Source: Methylobacterium longum (GTDB taxonomy: Bacteria; Pseudomonadota; Alphaproteobacteria; Rhizobiales; Beijerinckiaceae). Taken from it: 64,000 nucleotides of DNA. The stretch lies in the NCBI RefSeq assembly GCF_022179385.1, contig NZ_BPQS01000004.1, positions 124,001-188,000 of the forward strand, in the 5' to 3' direction. The notes beneath the pieces are model-generated. The model was not told where the DNA came from. It searched no databases and worked only from the letters and a program-made list of their open reading frames with translations. Below, piece by piece: positions 46,334 to 55,732 of the stretch. Each line of letters opens with the position of its first letter. Position 1 is the first letter of the stretch. Position numbers and translations under genes: made by a program.

Positions 46334-48811
46334 ATGACCGTGTCTGGTACAGGCGAACCCGTGATGCACGACGAACGCCCAACCTTATCGCCGACGGCCG
46401 CCGAAGCAGTTCGTCGCGACACCTACCGCATCCTCTCCGAGATCGCCGGCGGGGTGGAACTCAACGACCCGTTCGCGGCGGCGGTGCATGCCACGCGCAT
46501 GCCGATGATCATCACGGACCCGCGCCAGCCCGACAATCCGATCATCTTCGTCAACGACGCGTTCTGCCGCCTGACCGGCTACGACCGTGAGGAGACCGTC
46601 GGCCGCAACTGCCGTTTCCTGCAAGGGCCCGAGACCGACCTGGACGACGTGGCCCGCATCCACAATGCGGTTGCCGAACGACGTGAGGTCGAGGTCGCGA
46701 TCTACAACTACCGCAAGGACGGCACGCTGTTCTGGAACCAGTTGCTGCTGGCCCCGGTGAAGGATGCTGAGGGCGAGGTCGCCTACTTCTTCGCGAGCCA
46801 GTACGACATCACCGGCGATTTCGCGCAATTGGCCAAGCTGAAAGGCGAGAACTCGACCCTGGCGGCCGAGTACGCCGAGAGCAAGGAGCGCCTGCAGGCC
46901 AGCCAGCAGCGCTTCAAGGTCATCCTGGACGCCATCGACATGGCCTTCGCCATCGTCGAGGTGCGGTTCGATGCCGATGACCGTCCCGTGGACTACCGCT
47001 TCGTCGATGCCAATCCCGCCTTCGAGCGGCAGGCGGGGGTCAACCTGCGCGGCAAATGGGTGACCGAGTTCGCCCCCGACCTGGAGCGCTTCTGGTTCGA
47101 GACCTACGGCCACGTCGCGCGGACCGGGGAACCGGCGAACTTCGAGAACTACGCCGAGGCTTTCGAGCGTTGGTTCGACGTACGGGCCATCCGCGTCGGG
47201 CAGCCGGCCGAGCGTCAGATCGCGATCCTCTTCAACGACGTCACCGCGCGCAAGCGCGCGGAGGCGGAGTTGCAGGAGCTGAACGAGACCCTTGAGGCGC
47301 AGGTCGCAGCCCGCACGGCGGAGCGCGATCGGGCTTGGCGTCTGTCGCAGGAACTCCTCGCCGTGGCCCTGCCGGACGGGACCATCGAGAGCATCAATCC
47401 GGTCTGGACCCAGTTGCTCGGTTGGCAAGCGCACGAGATCCTCGCCAGGTCCTTCATCGCGTTCACCCATCCCGACGATTTGGAGGCGACCAAGGCCGCC
47501 TTCGCCGCCATCTTCGAACGACCGCTGGTGACCCCGTACGAGTACCGATTCCGCCACAAGGACGGCTCGTACCGGTGGTTCGCCTGGACGGGCACTTTCG
47601 AGGACGGCAAGGTCTACGCCTCGGGACGGCACACGACGATTGAGCGCGAGCAGGCCGAGGCCTTGCGCCAGTCTCAGAAGATGGAGGCCGTCGGTCAGCT
47701 GACCGGAGGCCTGGCCCACGACTTCAACAACCTGCTGGCGGGCATTTCCGGCTCCCTGGAGCTGATGCAGACCCGCATGCAGCAGGGCCGCCTCACGGAC
47801 CTCGACCGCTACATGACGGCGGCCCAGGGGGCCTCGAAGCGGGCGGCCGCGCTCACCCATCGCCTGCTCGCCTTCTCGCGGCGCCAGACGCTCGACCCGA
47901 AGCCGACGGACGTGAACGCCCTCGTGGGCGGGATGGAGGAGCTGATCCGACGCACGGTTGGGCCCGCCATCACCGTGGAGGTGGTCGGGGCGGCCGGGCT
48001 ATGGCCGGCACTGGTCGACCCGCCGCAGCTTGAAAACGCCCTGCTCAACCTGTGCATCAACGCGCGGGATGCGATGCCGGAGGGCGGCCGCATCACCATC
48101 GAGACCGCCAACAAGTGGCTCGACGACCGCGCTGCCAAGGAGCGCGACATGCCGCCGGGGCAGTACCTGTCGCTGTGCGTCACCGACACCGGCACCGGCA
48201 TGACACCGGACGTCGCCGCCCGCGCCTTCGACCCGTTCTTCACGACCAAGCCCATCGGGCAGGGCACCGGGCTGGGCCTAAGCATGGTCTACGGCTTCGC
48301 CCGGCAAACCGGCGGCCAGGTGCGGATCTACTCGGAGGTGGGCCAGGGCACGACCCTGTGCATCTACCTGCCGAGGCATTATGGGGATGCCGAGGCCAAC
48401 GCGGTCCTCGCCGACCTCGCCGGAGCCCCACGGGCCGAGCAGGGCGAGACCGTCCTGATCGTGGACGACGAGCCAACGGTACGGATGCTGGTCACGGAAG
48501 TCCTCGAGGACCTCGGCTACACGGCTATCGAGGCAGGCGACGCCGTCTCGGGGCTCAAGGTGCTGCAGTCCGACGTGCGCATCGACCTGCTGGTCACCGA
48601 CGTCGGGCTGCCCGGCGGCATGAACGGGCGCCAGATGGCCGACGCGGGGCGGGAGCGCCGGCCCGACCTGAGAGTGCTGTTCATCACTGGCTATGCGGAA
48701 AACGCGGCTGTCGGCAACGGCCACTTGGAGCCCGGCATGCAGGTGCTGACCAAGCCTTTCGCGATGGAGGTGCTGGCCTCCCGCATCAAGGACCTGATCG
48801 CCAGCCGATGA
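46334..48811 (+). CDS. LOV-domain hybrid histidine kinase with receiver domain
   Basis: About 825 residues. The N-terminal LOV domain (~45-160) has VGRNCRFLQGPETD, whose Cys93 forms the flavin adduct on blue light, and the flavin-contact segments NDAFCRLTGY and FFASQYDITG. Two PAS domains (~195-320, ~345-455) follow. The HisKA domain has GGLAHDFNNLLAGISGSLEL (phospho-His), the ATPase domain DPFFTTKPIGQGTGLGLSMV, and the C-terminal receiver (~705-820) VLIVDDEPTVRML with phospho-acceptor DVGLPGG. It is a blue-light sensor kinase by domain content. The frame is open to 46244; ATG 46334 is the best guess and ATG 46364 is also possible. Confidence 0.88.
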   Translation: MTVSGTGEPVMHDERPTLSPTAAEAVRRDTYRILSEIAGGVELNDPFAAAVHATRMPMIITDPRQPDNPIIFVNDAFCRLTGYDREETVGRNCRFLQGPETDLDDVARIHNAVAERREVEVAIYNYRKDGTLFWNQLLLAPVKDAEGEVAYFFASQYDITGDFAQLAKLKGENSTLAAEYAESKERLQASQQRFKVILDAIDMAFAIVEVRFDADDRPVDYRFVDANPAFERQAGVNLRGKWVTEFAPDLERFWFETYGHVARTGEPANFENYAEAFERWFDVRAIRVGQPAERQIAILFNDVTARKRAEAELQELNETLEAQVAARTAERDRAWRLSQELLAVALPDGTIESINPVWTQLLGWQAHEILARSFIAFTHPDDLEATKAAFAAIFERPLVTPYEYRFRHKDGSYRWFAWTGTFEDGKVYASGRHTTIEREQAEALRQSQKMEAVGQLTGGLAHDFNNLLAGISGSLELMQTRMQQGRLTDLDRYMTAAQGASKRAAALTHRLLAFSRRQTLDPKPTDVNALVGGMEELIRRTVGPAITVEVVGAAGLWPALVDPPQLENALLNLCINARDAMPEGGRITIETANKWLDDRAAKERDMPPGQYLSLCVTDTGTGMTPDVAARAFDPFFTTKPIGQGTGLGLSMVYGFARQTGGQVRIYSEVGQGTTLCIYLPRHYGDAEANAVLADLAGAPRAEQGETVLIVDDEPTVRMLVTEVLEDLGYTAIEAGDAVSGLKVLQSDVRIDLLVTDVGLPGGMNGRQMADAGRERRPDLRVLFITGYAENAAVGNGHLEPGMQVLTKPFAMEVLASRIKDLIASR

Positions 48812-48956
48812 TATCGCCTCGACTACGAGCAAGGATCCCTGGCGAGCAGCGTTCGCAACCCCGCACGCCTGGCCGCGTTTGCAATCTCACTTAGGTTGAT
48901 GCCGGAATCCTTCCGTACCGCTGGTGAGGGGACCGAGAAGTAGTGCTGGTCCCTCG

Positions 48957-50687
48957 ATGTCGCTGACCAACCGGATCGTGGGCTTGGTGGCCCTGGCGCT
49001 CGTGCCGGCGTTGGCCATCCAGGGTTACAACGAGTACGCGCTGCGCGCGGCTCGCACCGAGGCCGTGCGCGCCGAGGCGGTGCGGACAGCACGGGGTGTG
49101 GCGGTCGACCTTGGGCAGTTCGGGCGTGGCGTCCGTCAGGCCCTGCGCATCCTCGCGGAGGTGCCCGAGGTCCAGGGCAAGGACCCGGCAGTCTGCACAC
49201 CCTACCTGCGAACGCTGCTCGACAAGGTGCCGGGCGCCTTCTTCTTCGGCGTGATCGACGTGGATGGACGCGTCGTGTGCAACACCCTGGGGTCGGCGCG
49301 CGGCGCCTACTCGCTCGCGGACCGCCAATACTTCCAGGATGCGATGCGGGGCGGCTTCGCCGTTGGCGAGTATGTCCGTGGCCGCATCACTGACCGACCT
49401 ACCATCCAGCTCGCCCAAGCGATTCCGGGAGCGGACGGCCTCCCGGCGGGCGTCGTCCTAGCGAGCGTCGACCTGGATTACCTCGCCGGCCAACAGGCCC
49501 GGGCCGGCTTGCCGGCGGATGCCACCCTCACGGTTACGGACAGGAAGGGTGCGATCCTGCTCCGTCTGCCCGATCATGCCCAGTGGGCCGGCAAGCTCTT
49601 GCCGCCCGCCTACCAGGCGACGCTCCAGGCCAACCGCGGCCATGTCGTCGACATGCTGGGCCTGCGCGGCACGATGCGCATCACTGGGGTCGCTGCCGCC
49701 ACCCCGGATGACCTCGATGGCATCACGGTTGCCGTCGGCCTGTCGCCAGTCACCGCCTTCGCGGACATCGACGCGGCGACACGGCGCGGCCTGATCCTCA
49801 TCGGTCTGGGCGCTGCCCTGGCCCTCGCTGCGGCCCTCCTGGCCGGACGTGCCTTCATCCGTGAGCCAGTGCACCGTCTGCTCAGGACCGCCAGCGCCTG
49901 GCGGGCCGGCGACCTCGAGGCGCGGACCGGCATCGCGGGGCCGACGGAGTTCGGCCAGCTCGGCGAGGCGTTCGACGCCATGGCGGCCTCGCTGCAGAAG
50001 CATGAGGGCGAACTACGGGCCGAGATCTCACGCAGCCACCAGTTGCAAGAGCGGCAGACGATGATGCTGCACGAACTCAATCACCGCGTCCGCAACACGC
50101 TAGCCACGGTGCAGTCCCTCGCCCGGCAATCGCGTCGGAGCGATGCGACCGACGACCGGCTGGAGGGCCGCATCCTCGCGCTGTCCAAGACGCACGACCT
50201 GCTCTCGCGCGACGACTGGTCCGGGGCCTCGCTCGTGACGGTGCTGGAGAACGAACTGTCCCCATTCCGGGACGAGCACGACCGCTTCCAGTTTGACGGG
50301 CCGGACGTTGAGCTTGCTCCGCGCTACGTCCTAGCGCTCGGAATGACGGTCCACGAGCTCACCACGAACGCAGCTAAATACGGCGCCCTCTCCGTCGAGC
50401 ACGGTCGTGTGGACATCGCCTGGCACGTGGTCACCGGCGAGAGCGGCGCCCGCCGGCTCGCACTGGAGTGGCGCGAGAGCGGAGGCCCCTCGGTCGAAGA
50501 GCCACGCGGGCGCGGCTACGGCACGCGATTGATCAACGGCGGCGTCACGCAGGAGCTCGGTGGCACGGTCAGGCTGGTCTTCCAGCCAGGCGGGCTGCGC
50601 TGCACGATTGACGTTCCCCTCGACGCACAGGACCGCTTCACCTCGTTCCGCGACGTCGCAAGCCCCTCCTCGCCATCGTCCCCATGA
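48957..50687 (+). CDS. Membrane HWE-family sensor histidine kinase
   Basis: A 576-residue membrane kinase. Helix 1 is at ~6-25 (IVGLVALALVPALAIQG), a Cache-like periplasmic sensor follows (VAVDLGQFGRGVRQALRILA to ~275), and helix 2 is at ~280-305. A HAMP domain leads to the HWE core with MLHELNHRVRNTLATVQSLA (phospho-His near 377), VHELTTNAAKYGAL and RGYGTRLINGG. It likely binds a small extracellular ligand, as Cache kinases do. ATG 48957 puts the first helix at the N-terminus; GTG 48924 is an alternative. No response regulator gene is adjacent. Confidence 0.86.
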   Translation: MSLTNRIVGLVALALVPALAIQGYNEYALRAARTEAVRAEAVRTARGVAVDLGQFGRGVRQALRILAEVPEVQGKDPAVCTPYLRTLLDKVPGAFFFGVIDVDGRVVCNTLGSARGAYSLADRQYFQDAMRGGFAVGEYVRGRITDRPTIQLAQAIPGADGLPAGVVLASVDLDYLAGQQARAGLPADATLTVTDRKGAILLRLPDHAQWAGKLLPPAYQATLQANRGHVVDMLGLRGTMRITGVAAATPDDLDGITVAVGLSPVTAFADIDAATRRGLILIGLGAALALAAALLAGRAFIREPVHRLLRTASAWRAGDLEARTGIAGPTEFGQLGEAFDAMAASLQKHEGELRAEISRSHQLQERQTMMLHELNHRVRNTLATVQSLARQSRRSDATDDRLEGRILALSKTHDLLSRDDWSGASLVTVLENELSPFRDEHDRFQFDGPDVELAPRYVLALGMTVHELTTNAAKYGALSVEHGRVDIAWHVVTGESGARRLALEWRESGGPSVEEPRGRGYGTRLINGGVTQELGGTVRLVFQPGGLRCTIDVPLDAQDRFTSFRDVASPSSPSSP

Positions 50688-50990
50688 GGCCAGCTTGCCA
50701 ACGTCCGCTGCCGACCGAGGGTGTGTAGAAACGCAGGAGGGGTAGACGAATTTCCCCTCTAACGCCCTGGTTATCGCCGAAACAGGCACCCTAGAGACTC
50801 TGGAGGGGCAATCCGACATTCAGCAGGTCCGCTTGGCGGTAGGCTGAGAGGCCGCAAAAATCGCATCTGGTGGTCGAAATCTGACGTTTGATACCCGCCG
50901 ATGGTCCGCTACATGCCACACGGGGATATCCGGCATGAGTGCGTCTCGGCCAAATTTGCTTTCGCCCGAAACGCCCGTGTTGCACCGCCA
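50688..50990. other. Intergenic region
   Basis: About 300 bp between the convergent kinase and DUF1254 genes. A GGAGGGG-rich stretch and a run TTTCCCCTCT near 50735-50760 could pair weakly as a terminator stem. Nothing else is seen. Confidence 0.4.
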
Positions 50991-52607
50991 TCAAGGGACT
51001 AATTCAATCTCGCTTGGCCGCCAAGTCTTCGTAAAGAACGGTTCGAGCGGGCTGTAAAGCCGCAGGATCGTGAACCAGCCCTTTTTGGGGTCAGTCTGTA
51101 TCCAGTTGCCACGTTTGACGCCTGTGGGCTGGGTTGGGCTGAAGTAGATTGTTGTTACGCCGTCAGAGCCTGCCTCGGCGGCGGGGGATGGGTAACTTTG
51201 ACTACCCGCTCGTGGGTAGCGTTGCGGCGTTTCGAGCATTGAGCGCGTCTGATTATCGTAGAGCGTGAATGACCAGAAGTTCTCTTCTGGAATCCCCTTA
51301 GGCAGCATCACCCTGTATGTCTTGGAGCCGTCGAAGTAAGTTTTATCGGCATCAAGCATGTTGAGCAGATATTGCGACCCGATACCAGTCACACGCATAG
51401 CCATGGCTGGTGTAATACCGGTGACGTAATAGAAGAACGCAGTGCGCGCATCCAACTGGCGGTACCCCGTCGCTGGGAACGGCTTGACACCTGCTTTAGT
51501 GATTTCGGGAATTGGAGTCTCGAACTCATATCCTGTAACAAACAGGAAATTCATCCAGGCGGAGTCCGGATAATAATACCAATTTTTGTCGCGGGGATTT
51601 AGGAATAAACTACGCGAGGTAGCGTTGGCGACCGAAGCGGCTTCCGTGAGGATTTTCTTCATCCTCGCGTCGGGCGAAAATGACTTGCCCTTGATGATGC
51701 CGATGGCAGCGACCGATCCCATCTGTTCGGGATTAAGCGATGTAGCTGGCTCCTGCTGCACGATCTCATTCAGCATCTCGTAGAAGCTGAAGTCGTTGGG
51801 CGGAACGGTATTCATCACCTTGCCGCTGCCTTCGTGGAATACAGTGGCAGGTGGCTCGGTGATTTCGCCAAGTTTGGCCTTGCCGGAAAGAAAGGCTGCG
51901 ATTGGAGTGCCAACGCCACCAGCCTCGTAAGGGTAAATCTTGGTGAAATTCTTGATCGACTCGACGGCAGGTTTCGGATCGCTTTTGTTTTCGAGAAATG
52001 CGCGGCCCATAATGAGCAGCCGGGTCGTGATGGGTCGAGCAACGTAGTATCCGCCCTCCGGAACCGGGCCGTCATAGCCCGGCGGCAGGATAAGATATTT
52101 GCCGCCAAGACCGCGATCAGGTCCTGGCAAGCCGAAATCAGTGACCCAACGGAACCACATGTCGTCCAAAGCCCCCAGAGCCTTGGGCGGGGCCTCGAAC
52201 ACCACTGGACCATTAGAAACGTCAATAAATCCAAGGAAGTACACAGTATCTGCGTTTGCAGTCAGGAACAGTGACTTTGCATCCATCAACTCAGAAAAGA
52301 TTAGAATCTCGTTATCCTTGACACCGGCGTCGATAAATCCTTTGCGCGCAGCAACTAGGCTGACACCTTGCATTGTATTGACGAACGCGTTGTACGCATG
52401 TGTAAAGTCGATGTAGTCGTAAGCTTTGTCCAACGTGTTTTTTGACGGCGCGCCATCCTTGAATTCGAACGTCCCAAAGCGCGTATCGACTTTATCCTGA
52501 GTGGTGATCGACGGTGGGGGCGCGGGTACCGTCTGGGCAGTAGCCAAGCGTGTCAGTCCCAGAGCGACGCAGAACACAAGCAATGAGGTGAGTTCAAATT
52601 TTCTCAT
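50991..52607 (-). CDS. DUF1254/DUF1214 secreted protein
   Basis: A 538-residue protein with a cleavable signal peptide (FELTSLLVFCVALGLTRLAT, cut after ATA near residue 24). The DUF1254 domain (~60-190) has NADTVYFLGFIDVSNGPVVF, and the DUF1214 domain (~400-525) has FWSFTLYDNQTRSML. Such proteins are periplasmic and common in soil bacteria, with no settled role; some accompany hydrolase or catabolic genes. AGGGAGG lies just before ATG 52607. It is divergent from the dehalogenase-like hydrolase, which may share its control region. Base composition is lower in GC than that of the kinases before it. Confidence 0.85.
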   Translation of the reverse strand: MRKFELTSLLVFCVALGLTRLATAQTVPAPPPSITTQDKVDTRFGTFEFKDGAPSKNTLDKAYDYIDFTHAYNAFVNTMQGVSLVAARKGFIDAGVKDNEILIFSELMDAKSLFLTANADTVYFLGFIDVSNGPVVFEAPPKALGALDDMWFRWVTDFGLPGPDRGLGGKYLILPPGYDGPVPEGGYYVARPITTRLLIMGRAFLENKSDPKPAVESIKNFTKIYPYEAGGVGTPIAAFLSGKAKLGEITEPPATVFHEGSGKVMNTVPPNDFSFYEMLNEIVQQEPATSLNPEQMGSVAAIGIIKGKSFSPDARMKKILTEAASVANATSRSLFLNPRDKNWYYYPDSAWMNFLFVTGYEFETPIPEITKAGVKPFPATGYRQLDARTAFFYYVTGITPAMAMRVTGIGSQYLLNMLDADKTYFDGSKTYRVMLPKGIPEENFWSFTLYDNQTRSMLETPQRYPRAGSQSYPSPAAEAGSDGVTTIYFSPTQPTGVKRGNWIQTDPKKGWFTILRLYSPLEPFFTKTWRPSEIELVP

Positions 52608-52928
52608 CGGTCGCCTCCCTTGGGACGGTTCGGCAGGGTAAAAGAAAGTGATCCTCATCCAGCAATTGCAGATTTTAGAAAATCTGGCCATACAAAAACG
52701 ATAGGCAGAATTACTACCAACGCTCCGGAGCAACTCATTTCGAGGTGCAGCAGCCGGAAGTGGTCCAGCGGCAATCCAATATCCAAAGTCCATCCTTTGC
52801 GGAAGGTTGGAAGGTCCGCTTCCAGGCATTTGAGGAAAGAATGCCCTACGACTGGATAGGATGGAAAGTAGTCGTTGCGGCGTGTCCAACGAGAATGCCC
52901 GATCTCTCCGCTGCTGAGGAGATGAGCT
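52608..52928. other. Divergent promoter region
   Basis: About 320 bp between the starts of the DUF1254 gene and the hydrolase gene, holding promoters for both. It is more AT-rich near 52640-52740. No operator could be recognised by eye. Confidence 0.45.
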
Positions 52929-53897
52929 ATGCCGACACAGACCGTCCTAGCCGCTGCAACAGCCCTGGCACTTGGACAAGGAACACCGCAGCCGCTTCCC
53001 TCCACCCAGGCCACGACGACCTACCATCGGGTCGAGGTAAATGGAGTTGGCATTTTCTACCGCGAGGCGGGGCCGCGCGATGCGCCCACGATCCTGCTGC
53101 TCCACGGCTATCCGTCGTCATCCCGGCAGTGGGACCCGCTGCTACCGCTGCTCGCCGACCGCTATCACCTGATCGCGCCCGACTACCCCGGCTTCGGCCA
53201 GAGCGATGCGCCGTCGCCAGCGCAGTACACCTACACCTTCGACAACCTTGCCAGGACGATGGAGGGGTTGGTCGCCCACCTCGGCATTGAGCGATACACG
53301 CTCTTCATGCAGGACTACGGCGGTCCGGTCGGCTTCCGCATGGCGCGAGCTCACCCCGAACGGGTGAGTGCGTTGATCGTTCAGAACGCCAACGCCTACG
53401 CAGAGGGCCTCGGTGCGAAGTGGCAGTGCATCGCCCGGTACTGGGCCGATCCCGCGGCTCACCCCGAGCAGGTCGATGCCTTCATCTCGTTGGAGGGAGC
53501 CAAGCAGCGTCACCTTGGCACGAGCCCGAACCACGAGCGGTACAATCCGGACACTTGGACGGACGAGTACGCTGCCTTAGCCCGTCCGGGGCAACGGGAC
53601 ATCCAAGCGGCGCTCCTTTACGACTACCGCACCAACGTCGCGTCTTATCCGGCGTGGCAAGCTTGGATGCGCAGCCATTCGCTGCCAACGCTCGTGCTGT
53701 GGGGCCGTTATGATCCCTCGTTTATTGTGCCAGGAGCAGGAGCGTACCTGCGCGACATGCCGGCGGCGGAGTTGCACATCCTCGATGCTGGCCATTTCGC
53801 GCTGGACGAGGCAACGGACGAGATTGCTTGGCTGACGCGTGACTTCCTTGGCCGCAGCATTGGAAGCTCGACAGCCCCATCTTCCGTACCTCGTTAG
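52929..53897 (+). CDS. Alpha/beta hydrolase, haloalkane dehalogenase-like
   Basis: A 322-residue alpha/beta-fold hydrolase. HGYPSSSRQWD at 60-70 holds the oxyanion region; the nucleophile is Asp129 in MQDYGGPVG, as in haloalkane dehalogenases and epoxide hydrolases, rather than serine. The acid is likely the Asp in LWGRYDPSF and the base His is in DAGHFAL. The first ~25 residues form a weak export-like segment. GAGGAG lies upstream of the ATG. The substrate is unknown; fluoroacetate/haloalkane or epoxide hydrolysis are the options suggested by the nucleophile. It is divergent from a DUF1254 gene. Confidence 0.85.
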   Translation: MPTQTVLAAATALALGQGTPQPLPSTQATTTYHRVEVNGVGIFYREAGPRDAPTILLLHGYPSSSRQWDPLLPLLADRYHLIAPDYPGFGQSDAPSPAQYTYTFDNLARTMEGLVAHLGIERYTLFMQDYGGPVGFRMARAHPERVSALIVQNANAYAEGLGAKWQCIARYWADPAAHPEQVDAFISLEGAKQRHLGTSPNHERYNPDTWTDEYAALARPGQRDIQAALLYDYRTNVASYPAWQAWMRSHSLPTLVLWGRYDPSFIVPGAGAYLRDMPAAELHILDAGHFALDEATDEIAWLTRDFLGRSIGSSTAPSSVPR

Positions 53898-54025
53898 TGC
53901 GGACGCTACTCCCCTAGCGTTGGAGAAGGGCTGGAGACGGAACGTCCGCTTCGAGGCGATAGGCCAGGGTCCGCTGACCACCCTTTTCCGGCCTTCTGGA
54001 GGTCTGCTTACCGGCAGATTGGTCG

Positions 54026-54319
54026 TCAGCTGGCGCTCGACGGCCATGGTGCCTCGGGTATTCTGCGTGCGTGGCATGCCTGCTCGGGATCTGGGGGCGA
54101 GATACCCTCGTGTGCTGGTCGCCAGCGGAGGGTAGACCGCGATCCGGACCCGATCCGCTCGGCCAAGCCAAGCTGCACCAGTCCCATGCAGGCATCGAGA
54201 ACTTCCGCGTTGCACTGAGCGCGTGGAAGCCCAGACCTGATCTTGATAACGCTAGCGCGGACGAATTCATCGGTCAAAACTGAGAGAACTGCTCGCTCCG
54301 CAGCGCTGAGCGGATGCAT
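54026..54319 (-). CDS. Small hypothetical protein, possible winged helix
   Basis: A 97-residue frame with AGGAAG about 9 nt before ATG 54319. Its first 65 residues (AERAVLSVLTDEFVRASVIK, then LDACMGLVQLGLAERIG) have the helix-helix-wing pattern of small DNA-binding domains. The C-terminal 30 residues look disordered. No family is recognised and it could be a chance frame. It lies between the hydrolase and the tartrate genes; the surrounding bases of 53898-54491 show nothing else. Confidence 0.4.
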   Translation of the reverse strand: MHPLSAAERAVLSVLTDEFVRASVIKIRSGLPRAQCNAEVLDACMGLVQLGLAERIGSGSRSTLRWRPAHEGISPPDPEQACHARRIPEAPWPSSAS

Positions 54320-54491
54320 CGTGTAAACTTCCTCGCACCCAAGTGCCTAAACGCCTTGACAAGGAGCTGTGACCTTCGCTTCCGGCCTCCCCCGGTTAAT
54401 TGGGGTAGCTGCCACCCGAGGCCGGATGATGAGTGCCCGCATACGTGGCCGTGCCGGACGTGAGCGGCCCCGCACGGCCGTCGTACAAGGC

Positions 54492-55655
54492 TTACCCGGC
54501 GAGTTCGCGCATGACCTTGATCAGGTCGGATTTGCCCTCAAAGCCGATGCCAGGCAGCTCCGGCATGACGATGTGGCCGTTCTCGACCTTCACCCCATCC
54601 GGGAAGCCGCCATAGGGTTGGAACAGGTCTGGGTAGCTCTCGTTGCCACCGAGCCCGAGGCCGGCTGCAATGTTGAGCGACATCTGGTGCCCGCCATGCG
54701 GGATGCAGCGGGACGGTGACCAGCCAAACTGGTGCAGTACGTCCAGTGTCCGCAGGTACTCCACCAGCCCATACGACAGGGCGCAGTCGAATTGCAGCCA
54801 GTCACGATCCGGCCGCATGCCTCCGTAGCGCAGGAGGTTGCGAGCATCCTGATGCGAGAACAGGTTCTCGCCGGTGGCCATTGGACCCGGGTAGAACTCG
54901 GACAGCGCCGCCTGGAGCGCGTAGTCGAGGGGATCGCCGACCTCCTCGTACCAGAACAACGGGTACTCCCGCAGCATCTTGGCGTAAGCAATGCCGGTCT
55001 CCAAGTCGAAGCGGCCGTTCACGTCCACCGCGAGCTGCGCCTGGGAGCCGATCTCCTTCAGCACCTCCTCGATGCGGCGCTGATCCTCGTCGATCGACGC
55101 GCCACCAATCTTCATCTTCACGACGTTGTAGCCGCGGTCGAGGTAGCCGCGCATCTCGGCACGCAGGGCGCTGTAGTCCTTGCCCGGATAGTAGTAGCCG
55201 CCGGCCGCGTAGACGAAGACCCTCGGGTTCGCCTCGACACCCTTCTGCTCGGCGAGCAGGCGGAACAGCGGCTTACCGGCGATCTTCGCGGTGGCGTCCC
55301 AGATCGCCATGTCGAGGGTGCCCACTGCCACCGAGCGCTCGCCGTGGCCGCCAGGCTTCTCGTTGTTCATCATCGCGGCCCACAGCTTGTGCGGGTCGAG
55401 GTTGTCGCCGGCCTCGTTGAGGACGCTCTTCGGATCGGCCTCCAGGATGCGGTTGCGGAACCGCTCGCGGATCAGACCGCCCTGGCCGTAACGGCCGTTC
55501 GAGTTGAAGCCGTAGCCGACGACGCGGCGGCCGTCCCGCTCTACGTCGGTGACCACCGCCACGAGGCTCGTGGTCATCTTGGTGAAGTCGATGTAGGCGT
55601 TGCGGATGGGCGATGAGATCGGCTTGGTGATCTCGCAAACGTCGACGATGCGCAT
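54492..55655 (-). CDS. tarD: D(-)-tartrate dehydratase
   Basis: A 387-residue enolase-superfamily enzyme converting D-tartrate to oxaloacetate. It closely matches the Bradyrhizobium enzyme: SPIRNAYIDFTKMTTSLVAV, the catalytic lysine Lys182 (KMKIGG), metal ligands Asp211, Glu237 and Glu263, and catalytic His320 in CIPHGGHQMS, all two residues lower than in that protein. AGGAG precedes ATG 55655 by 8 nt. The dctA-type transporter lies 77 bp upstream on the same strand, so uptake and dehydration form one operon. Confidence 0.93.
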   Translation of the reverse strand: MRIVDVCEITKPISSPIRNAYIDFTKMTTSLVAVVTDVERDGRRVVGYGFNSNGRYGQGGLIRERFRNRILEADPKSVLNEAGDNLDPHKLWAAMMNNEKPGGHGERSVAVGTLDMAIWDATAKIAGKPLFRLLAEQKGVEANPRVFVYAAGGYYYPGKDYSALRAEMRGYLDRGYNVVKMKIGGASIDEDQRRIEEVLKEIGSQAQLAVDVNGRFDLETGIAYAKMLREYPLFWYEEVGDPLDYALQAALSEFYPGPMATGENLFSHQDARNLLRYGGMRPDRDWLQFDCALSYGLVEYLRTLDVLHQFGWSPSRCIPHGGHQMSLNIAAGLGLGGNESYPDLFQPYGGFPDGVKVENGHIVMPELPGIGFEGKSDLIKVMRELAG

Positions 55656-55732
55656 GGGTGCACTCCTGGTGTTGAGCGGGGTGAGAAGGTTTGAAGGGAT
55701 TGGCTCTCAGGTGTCCGCCGGGGAGCCGTGGC

